A stretch of 64,000 nt of DNA from positions 19,165,678 through 19,229,677 of the forward strand of contig OY754978.1 in NCBI GenBank assembly GCA_963576475.1. The letters run 5' to 3'. This stretch comes from Molanna angustata. Lineage: Eukaryota > Arthropoda > Insecta > Trichoptera > Molannidae. Below are positions 10,763 to 20,724 of this stretch, piece after piece (position 1 is the first letter of the stretch; each line of letters starts with the position of its first letter). The translations under genes were made by a program, and so were the position numbers. Below the pieces are notes generated by a model. The model was not told where the DNA came from and searched no databases. It saw nothing but the letters and a program-made list of their open reading frames with translations.

Positions 10763-11422
10763 TCATGACTGAGGATAGCGGCTGTAGTCTGTCGCCACAC
10801 ATATGGCCCGCCTCCATGCCAATCTGTTTTGGGCTGAACGCAGAGCACCAGTCACCGAAGACCCCATTGTGGACTTAACCAAATCGCTCCATCTGGTCGG
10901 TGAGCGACCACGAGATCTCCGTCCCTCCACGCTGCCCATCACAACAAGCTTCTCGAGGCAGTCTGGTTTTCTTCTGGCAATGTGTCCAAAGAATTGAAGG
11001 ATACGTCTGTAACATATCGTCGATAGACGATCCTCAATCCTTAGCTCGTCTAAAATTGACACATTGGTTCTTCTGGCTGTCCATGGGATGCGCAGCATAC
11101 GCCTCCAGCACCACATTTCTAAAGCATCGATCCTCTTTCGCTCTGACTCCCTAAGTGTCCATGTTTCCACGCCATAAAGGAACATCGGGAATATCAGAGC
11201 CCTGATGAGTCTAGCCTTCGTAGTTTTCGTAATGGTCCTGTCCTTCCATACTCTTGTGAGCTTTCCCAGTGCTCCCTTTGCCATGGCGATGCGTCTTTTT
11301 ACTTCCGCTTCACAACCACCGGTGTCACATATGTTGGAACCCAGATATGTGAAGTCATGTACTATCTCAAGATGGTTTAGAGAGTTTATTGGGGGAAGTT
11401 TACATGCTCTATCAATCACCAT
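10763..11422 (-). pseudogene. RTE-like reverse transcriptase C-terminal remnant (219 codons)
   Basis: The frame reads LEIVHDFTYLGSNICDTGGCEAEVKRRI, KTTKARLIRALIFPMFLYGVETWTLR, ALEMWCWRRMLRIPWTARRTNVSIL and RRILQFFGHIARRKPDCLEKLV, then GRRSRGRSPTRWSD. These are the FxYLG, YG.E.WTL, RMLRI.W and FGHI.R..GR.PTRW blocks in the order of RTE-like endonuclease/RT proteins. Endonuclease and YADD are missing. The ATG at 11422 is probably not a natural start. The same family is present in both arms of the palindrome at 20443-21419 (FFGHIARRGQDCLEKLVVTG). Confidence 0.8.
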
Positions 11423-11425
11423 CAG

Positions 11426-11465
11426 TTACATACGATACATACGATACGATACGATCATCTTACAT
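11426..11465. repeat. ATACG short tandem repeat
   Basis: Repeats of ATACG/ATACGAT directly upstream (on the minus strand) of the truncated RTE-like frame. Confidence 0.7.
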
Positions 11466-11519
11466 ACGATATCCCTTTATATCACACTTTTAATATCCTC
11501 ATTTCTTATTCTATCATAT

Positions 11520-11600
11520 AGTTGACTGGTAGAAAATGCCTACGGGCAATAAGTCCGCCACATTATGTGAAAAAAAAATTGGGTAGTAAAAGTATTTTAT
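11520..11600 (+). mobile_element. LINE 3' UTR scrap
   Basis: AAAATGCCTACGGGCAATAA followed by GTCCGCCACATTATGT and a TATTATTATTATT run resembles the end of an insect LINE. There is no coding part. Confidence 0.4.
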
Positions 11601-11829
11601 TATTATTATTGTCGTTTTACCACACAAAAATACGTTAATTCTACTTTCATGGGTCTTTTTCCATGTCTACGTCTCAATAGCATTTTCTTAAATTTCTTAA
11701 ATGTGCTAAACATATACATAAACTCAAATAGGCTATACTTTTCACTGTCAATAAGAGTATCAGTAAATGTGTTAAAAACTTTGTAAGTTCCGTAGACATA
11801 AATATAATACAGTGAACCAACAGCTAGGC

Positions 11830-12200
11830 GATGAAAGCATTGAAGAATTTTACGATGAGTTCCAAGAAGAGTAGTTTACTGAAAAGGCAAGAGATGTATA
11901 TAACCACTGTATATTTCAATGCAATGATTGACAAGGCCAAATTTTACGATGAGTTCCAAGAAGAGTAGTTTACTGAAAAGGCAACAAAGGCAAGAGATGT
12001 ATATAACCACTGTATATTTCAATGCAATGATTGACAAGGGCAAATTTGAGGATATTGTAGGCGAATCTGTTTTAGGGACTAGTAAAGAAAGATGGAAGAA
12101 ACTGGTCGAATTCTCACTTATTGTAACTAACACTTATTTTAAACTCCCACCTATAAGATTATATACGTGTAATTCTCCAGCTGTTAAAGACGACGAAGAA
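11830..12200 (+). pseudogene. RTE-like endonuclease domain remnant with tandem duplication
   Basis: The frame ending at about 12220 reads KFEDIVGESVLGTSKERWKK, LVEFSLIVTNTYFKLPPIRLYT and SPAVKDDEE. This matches the part of the RTE-like EEP endonuclease after the GDFNAK motif (VG..GLG.RN.RG..LVEF....L.ITNT.F..PPRR.YT). It is the only endonuclease piece in the window apart from the intact LINE. About 95-105 bases upstream of it are duplicated in tandem (11837-11936 and 11937-12040), including TTTACGATGAGTTCC. Confidence 0.7.
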
Positions 12201-12369
12201 TTTCATGGGTCTGATACCTGAGACAGTGGTTCAGAAATACTATATACCATGTAACTGTTTCAAAGTCAAAGTGGAGATAGCCCTGACGGTCGCCAACCTT
12301 TGTAAAGGAGACAAAAATACTACAAGAGTTTTCAATATATTATCTCTAGTGAATAAGCGTTTCATAATG

Positions 12370-13365
12370 CGACTGTCAATTTGTTCAAGAGAATTGAATT
12401 CTCTTATTATATCGACCTAGTATCAAGCCATGATACGTGAGATTTGTATGCCAGGTCTATATTTAACGTTTTTTTTTATTTACAAACTTTTTCAAGTTCT
12501 CAATAGAGACGAAGTTGGGATAATATGGAAGAACCAGGAACTCAAAACACCTACAGGGCTTACGACCTGTCATCTGCTGGTTTACGTGAACACTTTATGC
12601 ACTTGCGCAACGGTCAACAATTATGCCTTCTTATTGAGTTCCCTTATCAATGTAATTTGAAAGTTCTATATATTTGAATAATGTGTAACAATTCACTTGA
12701 AAATAAGGAATTATACTATTGCCATTTATGAAGTAACGAAGAAACCTTTTTTTGCAACGCCATCTATTGAGAAATTAGTTTATTTGTAAACAATGAAAGC
12801 AACAGTCCTAATAAATGATTTGTAAACAATGAAATAAAATATCAATAAGAAGGCATAATTGGTGAATGCTTGTCAATAATATCATTTGACTCCCGACAGG
12901 GAAAAAAATCCAATGTTTGTGTATATGCAACTAAAAAAATATTCCATATATTTTTCGTGTTTGACTGAGAGGCTTCTTTGCATATAATTTTCTATATATA
13001 TGGATAAACTCAGAATTCGGAGAAGAACATTAAGTGTGTCTGTGAGTGTATCCATCTCCCCTTATAAATTTTGATCCGCTCAATGCACAGAGCCTAAAAT
13101 TTTTGAATATATAGATAATATATAGAGAACTTTGAATTTTTACCATATTTTTCCATATACCTCAAAAACCACTTAAGATAGCTAGAGATTCTCAAACATT
13201 TTTTATGAATAAAGATTTTTTTTATGATATATTTATGAGTTCAACTGCATAAAATTGCAATTTTTATAAAATATCGAAAAACGTCGAAAATCCCAGTTTT
13301 CGGTAAAAAAAAAATTTGAACATTATAGTAGAACATCTCATTTTTTAAACCATGTTTTTAAATAT
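12370..13365 (+). mobile_element. Degraded Helitron-like element, copy C, split by R3
   Basis: The 5' part (12370-12470) matches the family with CGACTGTCAATTTGTTCAAG and ATACGTGAGATTTGTATG. The family sequence resumes at about 12968 with GAGGCTTCTTTGCATATA, AACTCAGAATTCGGAG and GATCCGCTCAATGCACAGAG, and runs to about 13365. The stretch 12480-12945 is a different repeat (R3). No intact 3' hairpin is seen. Divergence is much higher than in copies B, D and F, so this is an old insertion. Confidence 0.7.
12480..12945. repeat. Unclassified repeat R3 inserted in Helitron-like copy C
   Basis: It starts with CTCAATAGAGACGAAGTTGG and ends near ACTCCCGACAGGGAAAAAAA and TCCAATGTTTGTGTATATGC. It carries an internal inverted repeat: CAACAATTATGCCTTCTTAT at 12608 against ATCAATAAGAAGGCATAATT at about 12841. 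Its middle matches 27395-27560 closely. Confidence 0.6.
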
Positions 13366-13374
13366 ATTTTATTA

Positions 13375-14029
13375 TGATTTGAATAAAGAAAATAAAATAA
13401 ATAAATAAATGGGTATCACACTTTGTCTACACGGAATCAAAATAACAATATTTTCTCCGAAATCTCCCACTTAATTAGTGTGTGGGGTACGCAGCGAGGG
13501 GGTGTGACTTGTATATTAAGCAGTCGGTATATATGTACATAATATATTAACGTGTAGGTAGGTAGATAGGACCGACCGCCATAGCCACCGTTAACGTTGA
13601 ATAATATGTAAACACCATCAATCAACGCAGAGAACAACACACGGGTCGGACTGCCTAATTAGCCAGGTTGCACTGTACCAACGTGCTAATGTTCCTACCG
13701 CACATACATATATTTAGGTATAGGTATAACATGTAGGTACATATATAAACACACAACAGGGAACCATACAACGAGGTTTGGGCACTTTGGTTTTTGGTAT
13801 AATATGTTGGTACATGGGACTAAAGACCATCGATATTGTATTTAAAAACAAAATTATTATAAAATAAATAAAAAAAATGGTAAATTCTTTATATTAATAC
13901 GTGAAGCGAAAACTTCGGACCCCTTTTCCAGCTAATTGCGCGCACGGAGGAGTTTGTGATATGGCATTGTTGAAATTTATATGGAAAAGTGTATTAAGTT
14001 AAAAATTATAGGTACCTACCTACCTATAG
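13375..14029. other. No identifiable gene
   Basis: It begins with an AAATAAATAAATAAATG tail-like run (about 13388-13412) that may be the end of a lost LINE. The rest is AT-rich, contains several GGTACCTACC-type runs, and shows nothing that I recognise. Confidence 0.5.
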
Positions 14030-14376
14030 GTAACTAAAATAGGAACGTTCTTAAATTGTAGATTTTTGATTTACGGTCTTATTTCAGCGTTATAAAATAT
14101 TAACTTGGACTAAATGGAATAGGAACGTACCTATATTGGCAGGAACGTTCTTAAAAAGTTACTGAATCACACGTATTACGAATAATTATGAAAATCATGA
14201 AATTTTCATTATTTTCATAATTATTCGAATAACATCTAGTTCGGGAACATTTTAAAAACTTTCCGGCCAATATAGGTACGTTCCTATTCCATTTAATCCA
14301 AATTTATATTTTATATCGCTGAAATAAGACCGTAAATCTAAAATCTACAATTTAAGAACGTTTTTATTTTAGTTAC
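14030..14376. mobile_element. Foldback MITE-like palindrome (347 bp)
   Basis: The left arm from 14030 (GTAACTAAAATAGGAACGTT) is mirrored by the right arm ending at 14376 (ATTTTAGTTAC). Interior blocks also pair: AAATTGTAGATTTTTGATTT, AAATGGAATAGGAACGTACC and CCTATATTGG. The arms span most of the element around an AT-rich centre near 14200, which has its own hairpin of GAATAATTATGAAAAT type. No second copy and no clear target-site duplication are visible here. Confidence 0.75.
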
Positions 14377-14821
14377 AATAGTTACTGAATAGTGGGTAAT
14401 GTGTTAAGTAGATACATTGAATGATTTAAATAAATATTTAAATTATTTACATTCATACTGCCAATGTTGAAGAAGTACTTATGTAAAACGCAGTTCTTTT
14501 AAATTCAAATACAGAATTTGTTAAAGAAAAATACATTATCAGTTGTGAAACATTACATATGGTACCTACTTAAACAAATAACACTTTGCAATATGTGAAA
14601 ATAAAATTTTATAATCCCTTGATGAATACATGATATTTTGAGTCCTCACTAACCCAGTGGGGAGTCATGAATTCGCAATTTTTTAAAGGCTATTTTTTAT
14701 TGTGTATTATTTTATTTATTTATTTTATTTTATTTCATCTCAACAGCTTTATCAAAAAGTGCTTAAAAGATTACACATATCAAAGTCAATTAAAGAGATG
14801 TCTTAAATTATTTTTAAAAAT

Positions 14822-15570
14822 CTTCTTCTTCTTCTTATTTTAGATCGTAGATCTGTTTTTTCGAGAAAGCTATTCCTGTGAAGCTGAGGTCCAGCTATCC
14901 TTCCACCTCTTCGGTGGTTTTCCGGGGAGGCGATGCCCTAGTGGGATTTCATTTGCCGCTATGGATGGGATTCGAGATGCGTCCATCCTGTTGACATGGT
15001 CCCTCCAAAATCTTCTCCTAGCTCTACTCCATCGTATGATGTTCTCGGTCTCACAGGTCCGCCTAATGTCGTCATTGCGAATTCTGTCCCTAAGCCTCTT
15101 CCCTGTGATAGCCCTTAAAACCTTCATTTCCGATCTTCGTAGGAGGTTTTTGGTTCTGGTCGTGTCGGCTCTTGTCTCCACCGCATATGTCATAATTGGT
15201 CTAACACATGTCTTATAAATTCTGACCTTACTATCCGTTCTTATGAATTTGTTATGCCAGATGATATTTTTGAGACATCCTGAACTAGCGGCTGCTTTAT
15301 TGGTCTGTTCTCTAACTTCTGAGTAAAGGTCATTATGGCTCGAGATTTTCATACCCAGATATCTGAAAGTCATAACTTGCTCCACTGGAATTTCATCTAT
15401 TACAAGCTTGCATCTTCTTGGTTGCTCGGATATCGTTAAACTCTTCGTTTTGTTAACAGATATGCTCATGTTGAATTTTTGGGATGCAAGGTGGAACTTA
15501 TACAATAACATTATTTGTAGATCATCTTCCGATTCTGCCACCAGAGCTGCGTCGAGAGCCGTGAGTATAA
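14822..15570 (-). pseudogene. RTE-like RT remnant (group C), from the YADD region to the C-terminus
   Basis: On the minus strand the frame reads DAALVAESEDDLQIMLLYKF, MSISVNKTKSLTIS, VMTFRYLGMKISS, VRPIMTYAVETRADTTRTKN, MKVLRAITGKRLRDRIRND and GHRLPGKPPKRWKDSW. The blocks are in the order of RTE-like proteins. The catalytic YADD is not intact: the copy begins inside it (ALD where YADD is expected), so it is 5'-truncated or mutated there. The codons before that belong to the neighbouring CA-rich repeat. The 3' end is a GAA run at about 14822-14835. A sister copy is at 51538-52192. Confidence 0.8.
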
Positions 15571-15574
15571 TAAT

Positions 15575-16060
15575 ATTGATATTGTATTCTGAAATTTTCG
15601 TCACAATGTACCTGTGTGTGTGTGTGTGTGTAGTGTGTGCCATGTGCTATGTACGGCATGTTTATTCTACTTTATCGATTATAGACTAAAGTCCCTACTC
15701 ATTCGATTTTTTTCAAATTTGTAGGTATATCTAAAACTCGCTTAAACCCCATTAGGTTTTGAAAGATATCTGAATAGTGCTTGTAATTTTTTTTAACTGT
15801 CAAATATTTCTAAGCGATTCCAAGCTCAGGAAACTTGAAATTTGGTATTCTTATTTTCAAATTGGTAAAAAGGCACATCACTTTCATAAACTGGCATTGG
15901 AGAATTTTAATGTTTTCAAAATAAAATATATCAATTAAAAAAAAAAATTAAAAAACGCATTTCATGAAAATCCTGAATATGTTCCATACAAAATTTGAAT
16001 ACTTTGTGAAGTGAATTGGTAGTGAGGAGTTGAGCGTTGGCCACAACCCACTCGTTTCAT
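15575..16060 (+). repeat. Unclassified interspersed repeat R5
   Basis: Inverted relative of 56595-56985. Shared blocks in order include CACAATGTACCT, a TG run, CTTTATCGATTATAGACT, CTCATTCGAT, AAACCCCATTAGGTTTTGAA, CATTTCATGAAAAT and finally GAGCGTTGGCCACAACCCAC. There is no coding sequence. The right end (GGCCACAACCC) is the motif repeated in the tandem array that follows. Confidence 0.7.
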
Positions 16061-16970
16061 CATAAATCTTTTCCAATGACTTTTCTAAATTTCAATGAAT
16101 TTGGGGGGGCAAGTCTGGTCCAATCGTTACAGAGATGTCTTAAATATCAAAACCCTCACGATTACCCATTTCATGGATATTATTATTATAAACTAGCTTT
16201 TATGTCCCGCCGTTGGCCAAGAATGTAAAATTGTGAAAGAAAAAGCAATCGTTTTTATAATATTGTCACCCAATTATTTTGCAATATCAGACTATGAAAA
16301 GTGGTTTGAAATTTGATTGAGTTTAAGTATTGTAAAATGTTCAAGTGATGGCCACAACCCATTCTTTTTTATATATTGCTATAAAGTGTGAATGAAGTAT
16401 AATATTTATACAATTTCTGCTCGCATGGACTATGCGTAATGGTTTTAAATATGACTGTTTATCAACGTTGTAAAGAGATTGGTTTGGCCACAACCCCCAT
16501 TTTTAAATATTATCATCGAAAACAAATTGTAATGTGTACCTATTGAAAATTTAGTAATTTTGGATGTTGGGATGTGGTTAAAATTTGATTAAACAAACGT
16601 AGGTATTGAAAAGATCTAGTATTGGTCACATCCCATTCGTTTTTATATTTTTTCATCAAGTGTGCATTATATTTTTGCTCAATTTGACTGAAAGTCTTCA
16701 TTAACGAAGAAGAAGAAGACTTGAACTATAGTAAAAAGTTTTTAATTTGAATATAAATGTTGTGAAGAGTTCAGTAATGGCCACAACCCCCATTCTTTAA
16801 ATATTAGGTGTTGAAAATTATTCAAAATAGGATGATACAAATGGTTTAAATTTAATTAAACAAAAGTATTGAAAAGATTCTAGTGCAGGTTATATCGTCA
16901 CATCCCATATCCCATTCATTTCATATGTATTTTCATCAAGTGTGCATATCGTTAATAATATTTCTGCACA
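16039..16970. repeat. Tandem array 1, ~120-155-bp unit with GGCCACAACCC
   Basis: GGCCACAACCC or its variant GGTCACATCCC appears near 16039, 16350, 16485, 16625, 16779 and 16897. It is followed each time by a C/T-rich stretch and a TTTATATATT..CATCAAGTGTG-like stretch. Spacing is 118-154 except for one double gap. The repeat drifts heavily and has no coding content. Confidence 0.75.
16103..16195. mobile_element. Half of the foldback MITE seen at 52589-52777
   Basis: GGGGGGCAAGTCTGGTCCAA, CAAAACCCTCACGATTACCC and ATTTCATGGATATTATTATT match one arm of the family. Only one arm is present, and it lies inside tandem array 1. Confidence 0.7.
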
Positions 16971-17460
16971 ATAGACTATTAGACTTAAAACTAACCCAAA
17001 AGACTAAATAAAAAAGAGAAAAATAAGTATAAGACTATATGTAAGAAATAGTTTGTATAAAAAACTATTCCAATGGTCTACATAAAATAAGTAAAAAAAC
17101 ATACACCTAATAGAAGAATTAGACTATTGGAAATAGATTGTATAAAAGCTCACCCAAAGGTCTACAAAAAAGAAAAAGAAGAATATTTAGACTATCCGAA
17201 ATAGTTTGTATAAATACTTACCAAAAGGTCTACATAAAAGAAAATGAATAAGACTATTGGAAATAGTTTGTATGAAAACTCTCCCAAAAGTCTACGTACT
17301 TAAATGAAGAAGAATAATAATTAGACTAAAGGAAATAATTTTTATAAAAAAATGACCCAAATGTATACATAAAAGAAGAAGAAGATGAATTAGACAATAG
17401 GAAATAGTTTGTATAAAAACTGCCCTAAAGGTTTACATAAAATTAAGAAGAAAAAGAATA
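16970..17460. repeat. Tandem array 2, ~70-90-bp unit
   Basis: Unit: AGACTATTGGAAATAGTTTG, TATAAAAACT, CCCAAAGGTCTACATAAAA and a GAAGAAGAA-rich stretch. About six units are visible. The A-rich unit has no coding content. Confidence 0.85.
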
Positions 17461-17464
17461 AGAC

Positions 17465-17640
17465 TCCAGGACCCGCCGCTTCAGGCCCTTCAGTACCTCC
17501 CGTCCCTTTAATCCCTCATTACGTCCCTTCCCATCAGGCCCTTCAGTACCTTCCGTCCCTTCAGGCAGTTTTATACCTCCCGTCCCTTCAGGCCCTTTAG
17601 TGCCTCCCTTCCCTTCATTACATCCCGTCCCATCAGTCGG
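17465..17640. repeat. Tandem array 3, C/T-rich minisatellite
   Basis: Short units made of TTCAGGCCCTTCAGTACCTC and CCGTCCC, about six to eight partial copies. The base composition (CCTT-rich) differs sharply from the arrays on each side. Confidence 0.85.
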
Positions 17641-18290
17641 TTAAGAAAAGTTTAAATCCAGAAACCATCCTGGAAGAACCGCGAAGAGATGAAAGAACCT
17701 TCTTTTCCCAGGATGCTCTACTTAATAGGTAAAATGACTAAATACACGAAGAAGAAGAAAAAAGTTTAAACCCAGATACCTGCGAAGAGATGGAAGGACA
17801 GTTGGACCTTCTTCTCCCAGGATTCTCCAACTTCATAGGTAAAATGACCAAAAATACACGATGAAGAAGAAGAAGAAGAAATAAGTTTAAATCCAGATAC
17901 CTGCGAAGAGATGGAAGGAAAATTGGACATTCTTCTCCCAGGTTAGTCCACCTTCAAAGGTAAAATGACCAAATAGACGATGAAGAAGAAGAAGAAAAAA
18001 GTTTAAATCCAGAAACCTGCGAAGAGATGGAAGGAAAATTGGACCTTCATCTCCCAGGATAGTTCATCTTCATAGGTAAGATGACCAAGTACACGTTGAA
18101 GAAAAAGAAGAAAAAAGTTTATATGCAGAACCCGTCCTGGAAGACCTGTGAAGAGATGGAGGGACAGTCGGACCTTCTTTTCCCAGGATACTCCCCCTTC
18201 ATAGGTAAAACGACCAAATACACGAAGAAGAAGAAGAATAAGAAAAAAGTTTAAATCCAAAAACCATCCTGGGCATACGCTCGACAATTC
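17640..18290. repeat. Tandem array 4, ~115-125-bp unit
   Basis: Unit: AAAGTTTAAATCCAGAAACC, CCTGCGAAGAGATGGAAGGA, TTGGACCTTCTTCTCCCAGG, CATAGGTAAAATGACCAAAT and ACACGA(TG)AAGAAGAAG. Five to six copies lie head to tail. The 94-codon minus-strand frame across it (18003-18287) is just the repeat and shows the same internal periodicity. Confidence 0.9.
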
Positions 18291-19249
18291 ACCAAAGTTT
18301 CATTATAATCGGACAAACGGTTGATAAATAAATAAATAAAATAATTTTCCTATAGGAAATCAGTATAGGTATATTATTGTTGATTTGTAAGTAAATAGTA
18401 TTAGGTAGGTACCTACCTACAACAACCTTCTAAATAAATTCGATTCCTAACAAATTTTATTTGAATATCACATTCTTTTTGTAGCCATGGAAACGATTCG
18501 AACACGTAAGTAATATCGAATGGTTCGGATACATTTTTTGAATATGTAGGTACCTACATTGGTTTGTTCGATGCCATAAAAATGAAAATTGTCAGAAAAA
18601 TCAAATATTATTTACAAATTATGCAAATTTATTATGCCTATATCTTTACTAATAAATAACACATTTTTACAATATATGTCTTAAAACTTGCCGTAATTTC
18701 TTGTGTTTCATTTTATTATTTCATAATTACATTTATTTCAAAGGTTTATTATTTTCAAGAACATATTCATTCGGTGGGAAAATGAAATATTGTATGAAAA
18801 GATATTAAAATGGCGGCGTTTATGTACAAAAGGCTTACTTTAAAAATAAGTTAAACATTATAATTATACCAAATATTCACCATGTTTTTCACTTAAACGC
18901 TAGGTTATGTATACTTCAAAATATATTTTTTTTGTGTAAATACCTACTTCTAACTTTTAAACTAACAGATATTTGCGTGCAAAATGTACACTTTTTTGAC
19001 AGATATGACTTGGAAAATTTTGAATGGAAAAATAATTATTTAAATATTTTTAAAATTCAGCATTTTTATCGCATTCTTTTTAGCGTGACACTGCATCAGG
19101 TATACTGGTACATGTTCGCACTTAAATTAGATTTTTAGATGCTCTTGGTTTTTCAGAAGGCGTGAGACAAACACACACACATACACACACACACACACAC
19201 ACAGACACTAACATTTTGATTGCTTTATTACTTCAGATAGGTCTATAAT
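18291..19249. other. No identifiable gene
   Basis: It starts with an ACCAAAGTTTCATTATAATC and GGACAAACGGTTG motif followed by AAATAAATAAATAAA. The rest is AT-rich with a CA microsatellite at about 19170-19206. Confidence 0.5.
19170..19206. repeat. CA dinucleotide microsatellite
   Basis: Near-perfect CA run, followed by CACTAACATT. Confidence 0.9.
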
Positions 19250-19343
19250 ATCTTAAGATTTCATAGAACTCCATATGATAATTATATCCAGGATATGGGT
19301 AATCACGAGGGTTTTGATTTCGCCGGTTGGACCAGACTTGCCC
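19250..19343. mobile_element. Half of the foldback MITE family
   Basis: CATAGAACTCCATATGATAA, TTATATCCAGGATATGGGTA, ATCACGAGGGTTTTGATTTC and GCCGGTTGGACCAGACTTGC match the right arm at 52685-52777. The left arm is missing. Confidence 0.75.
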
Positions 19344-19508
19344 TCACGGTCAGATTTTGACCCTTGCGCGATCAATAACTACTATAGTTATATTATGGTT
19401 ATTACACGTGCATAAATATAAAATTACATAATACCTGTGCATTTGCCTTTTAAAAATAAAAAAAATATATATATATTATTTTAGGCACAAAGGCAAGTCT
19501 ATTGCCAT

Positions 19509-19747
19509 AAATAAATATATTTATTTATTTATTTAATATTGCTTCTCGGGCAACTAACATGTACTATGTCAAATATTAATATAACACGCAACCAATAACA
19601 AGTTTTCACATTCTGGAGACTTACGATATTAATCGTCTCACAGATCCAGACTGAAAACAAAATTAAAAACTGTGTCTCCACCGGGAATCGAACCCGGGAC
19701 CTTTGGCTCAGCAGTCAGATATCTAACCAACTGAGCCACGAAGGCCG
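19509..19747 (-). mobile_element. tRNA-derived SINE, group 1, best copy
   Basis: The minus-strand head, starting GCCTTCGTGGCTCAGTTGGT, has a tRNA-like A box (TGGCTCAGTTGG) and B box (GGTTCGATTCCCGG). The acceptor stem pairs imperfectly, so I call a SINE head and not a tRNA gene. The body follows with CTGTGAGACGATTA and GTCTCCAGAATGTGAAAAC, then a TAAATAAATAAATA tail at about 19509-19535. Other copies are at 3795-3955 and 29402-29550. Confidence 0.8.
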
Positions 19748-19799
19748 ATATTATTAACATTATTCCAATTAACATTATTATCTATTAATTTAGTCGCAT

Positions 19800-19912
19800 C
19801 GTTCGTCGACGAACGTCGTCAGAATGGTAAATTCTTATCCGTCGTGGCAGGATTCGAACATGCGACCATTGGATAACTTACCCAGCGGACTAACCGCTGC
19901 GTCACCTACATT
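19800..19912 (-). mobile_element. tRNA-derived SINE, group 2, head region
   Basis: On the minus strand TGACGCAGCGGTTAGTCCGC carries an A-box-like core and GGTCGCATGTTCGAATCC a B box. It resembles the head at 58745-58815 (CAGAGCGGTTAGCGCGCTGG and CGCGAGTTCGAATCCTGCC). The tRNA fold is only partly kept. Confidence 0.65.
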
Positions 19913-20410
19913 AATGCAGTAAAATGTGTTACATCCAATCAAAGTTTGTTAGAAAAATTATTTATAAAATGTATAATGATAAGTACGATTATGTTTAATC
20001 AGAGTGAAATTATTAACAAATTTATTTTTTTATTCAGTTGGTAACCACTGGCACACATATGTATATATTTATGTAAGTACGTACCGTGTCGACATTATCT
20101 AAAAGTTATCGTTACGGTAGGTTTTTAATTTAAATCAAATGTTTTATAACTAACTTTTTTTTTAAATGTAACAAAACGTTAATTACAGCCACACTTGATG
20201 TACATAGTTACATAGTAGTTAAACACTTTTTCATTACGTCATGTCATGTCTGTAAAGTAATCATATACTTGTGACTTAATTAGCTGAATGTCATGTACTT
20301 AGATGATCGAAAAAAATGAAGGACATGAATAACTCAATGATGATATAATTTTAATTTTCAAAATTTACTATTTAGCCTAGTATAGCCTCTATTTCGGCTG
20401 TCAGCTGTCT
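19913..20410. other. No identifiable gene
   Basis: AT-rich sequence without coding or repeat signals that I recognise. Confidence 0.5.
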
Positions 20411-20724
20411 GTCTTGGCCATATCCTCCGTTTCTTTGGACACATCGCAAGACGTGGCCAGGACTGCTTGGAAAAGCTGGTCGTGACCGGATGTGTGGAGG
20501 GGAGTAGAGGCAGAGGAAGATCCCCGACTAGATGGACTGAACAGATCAAAGCGGTTACTGGCCTAACAGTAGTAGGTGCATTTGCGAACTGCGGAGTGTC
20601 GGGAGAGATGGAGGAGTGCTGTCCACCAGGTGATGATGGCGAAGAGAAGGGAGTATCACGACCCTCAGTAATGAGGAAAGCGACTCAGAAGAAGCCTCTA
20701 TTTAAATGTTTTCATAGAATTTAA
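20411..20724 (+). pseudogene. RTE-like C-terminal remnant in the left arm of palindrome A
   Basis: The plus strand reads ILRFFGHIARRGQDCLEKLV, then VVTGCVEGSRGRGRSPTRWTEQIK. These are the FGHI.R and GRGRSPTRW blocks of RTE-like proteins and the same family as 10763-11422. The ATG at 20467 is internal. The piece begins before the palindrome and runs into it, so the left palindrome boundary (20443) cuts through a normal RTE copy. Confidence 0.75.

Noticed and set aside
16970..18290. CRISPR-like array
   Set aside because: The repeats are head-to-tail satellites without short constant repeats and unique spacers, in an evidently eukaryotic genome.
19675..19750. Functional tRNA gene
   Set aside because: The A and B boxes are present, but the acceptor stem has a mismatch and G-T pairs, and a SINE body and tail follow. 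Related copies are dispersed in the window.
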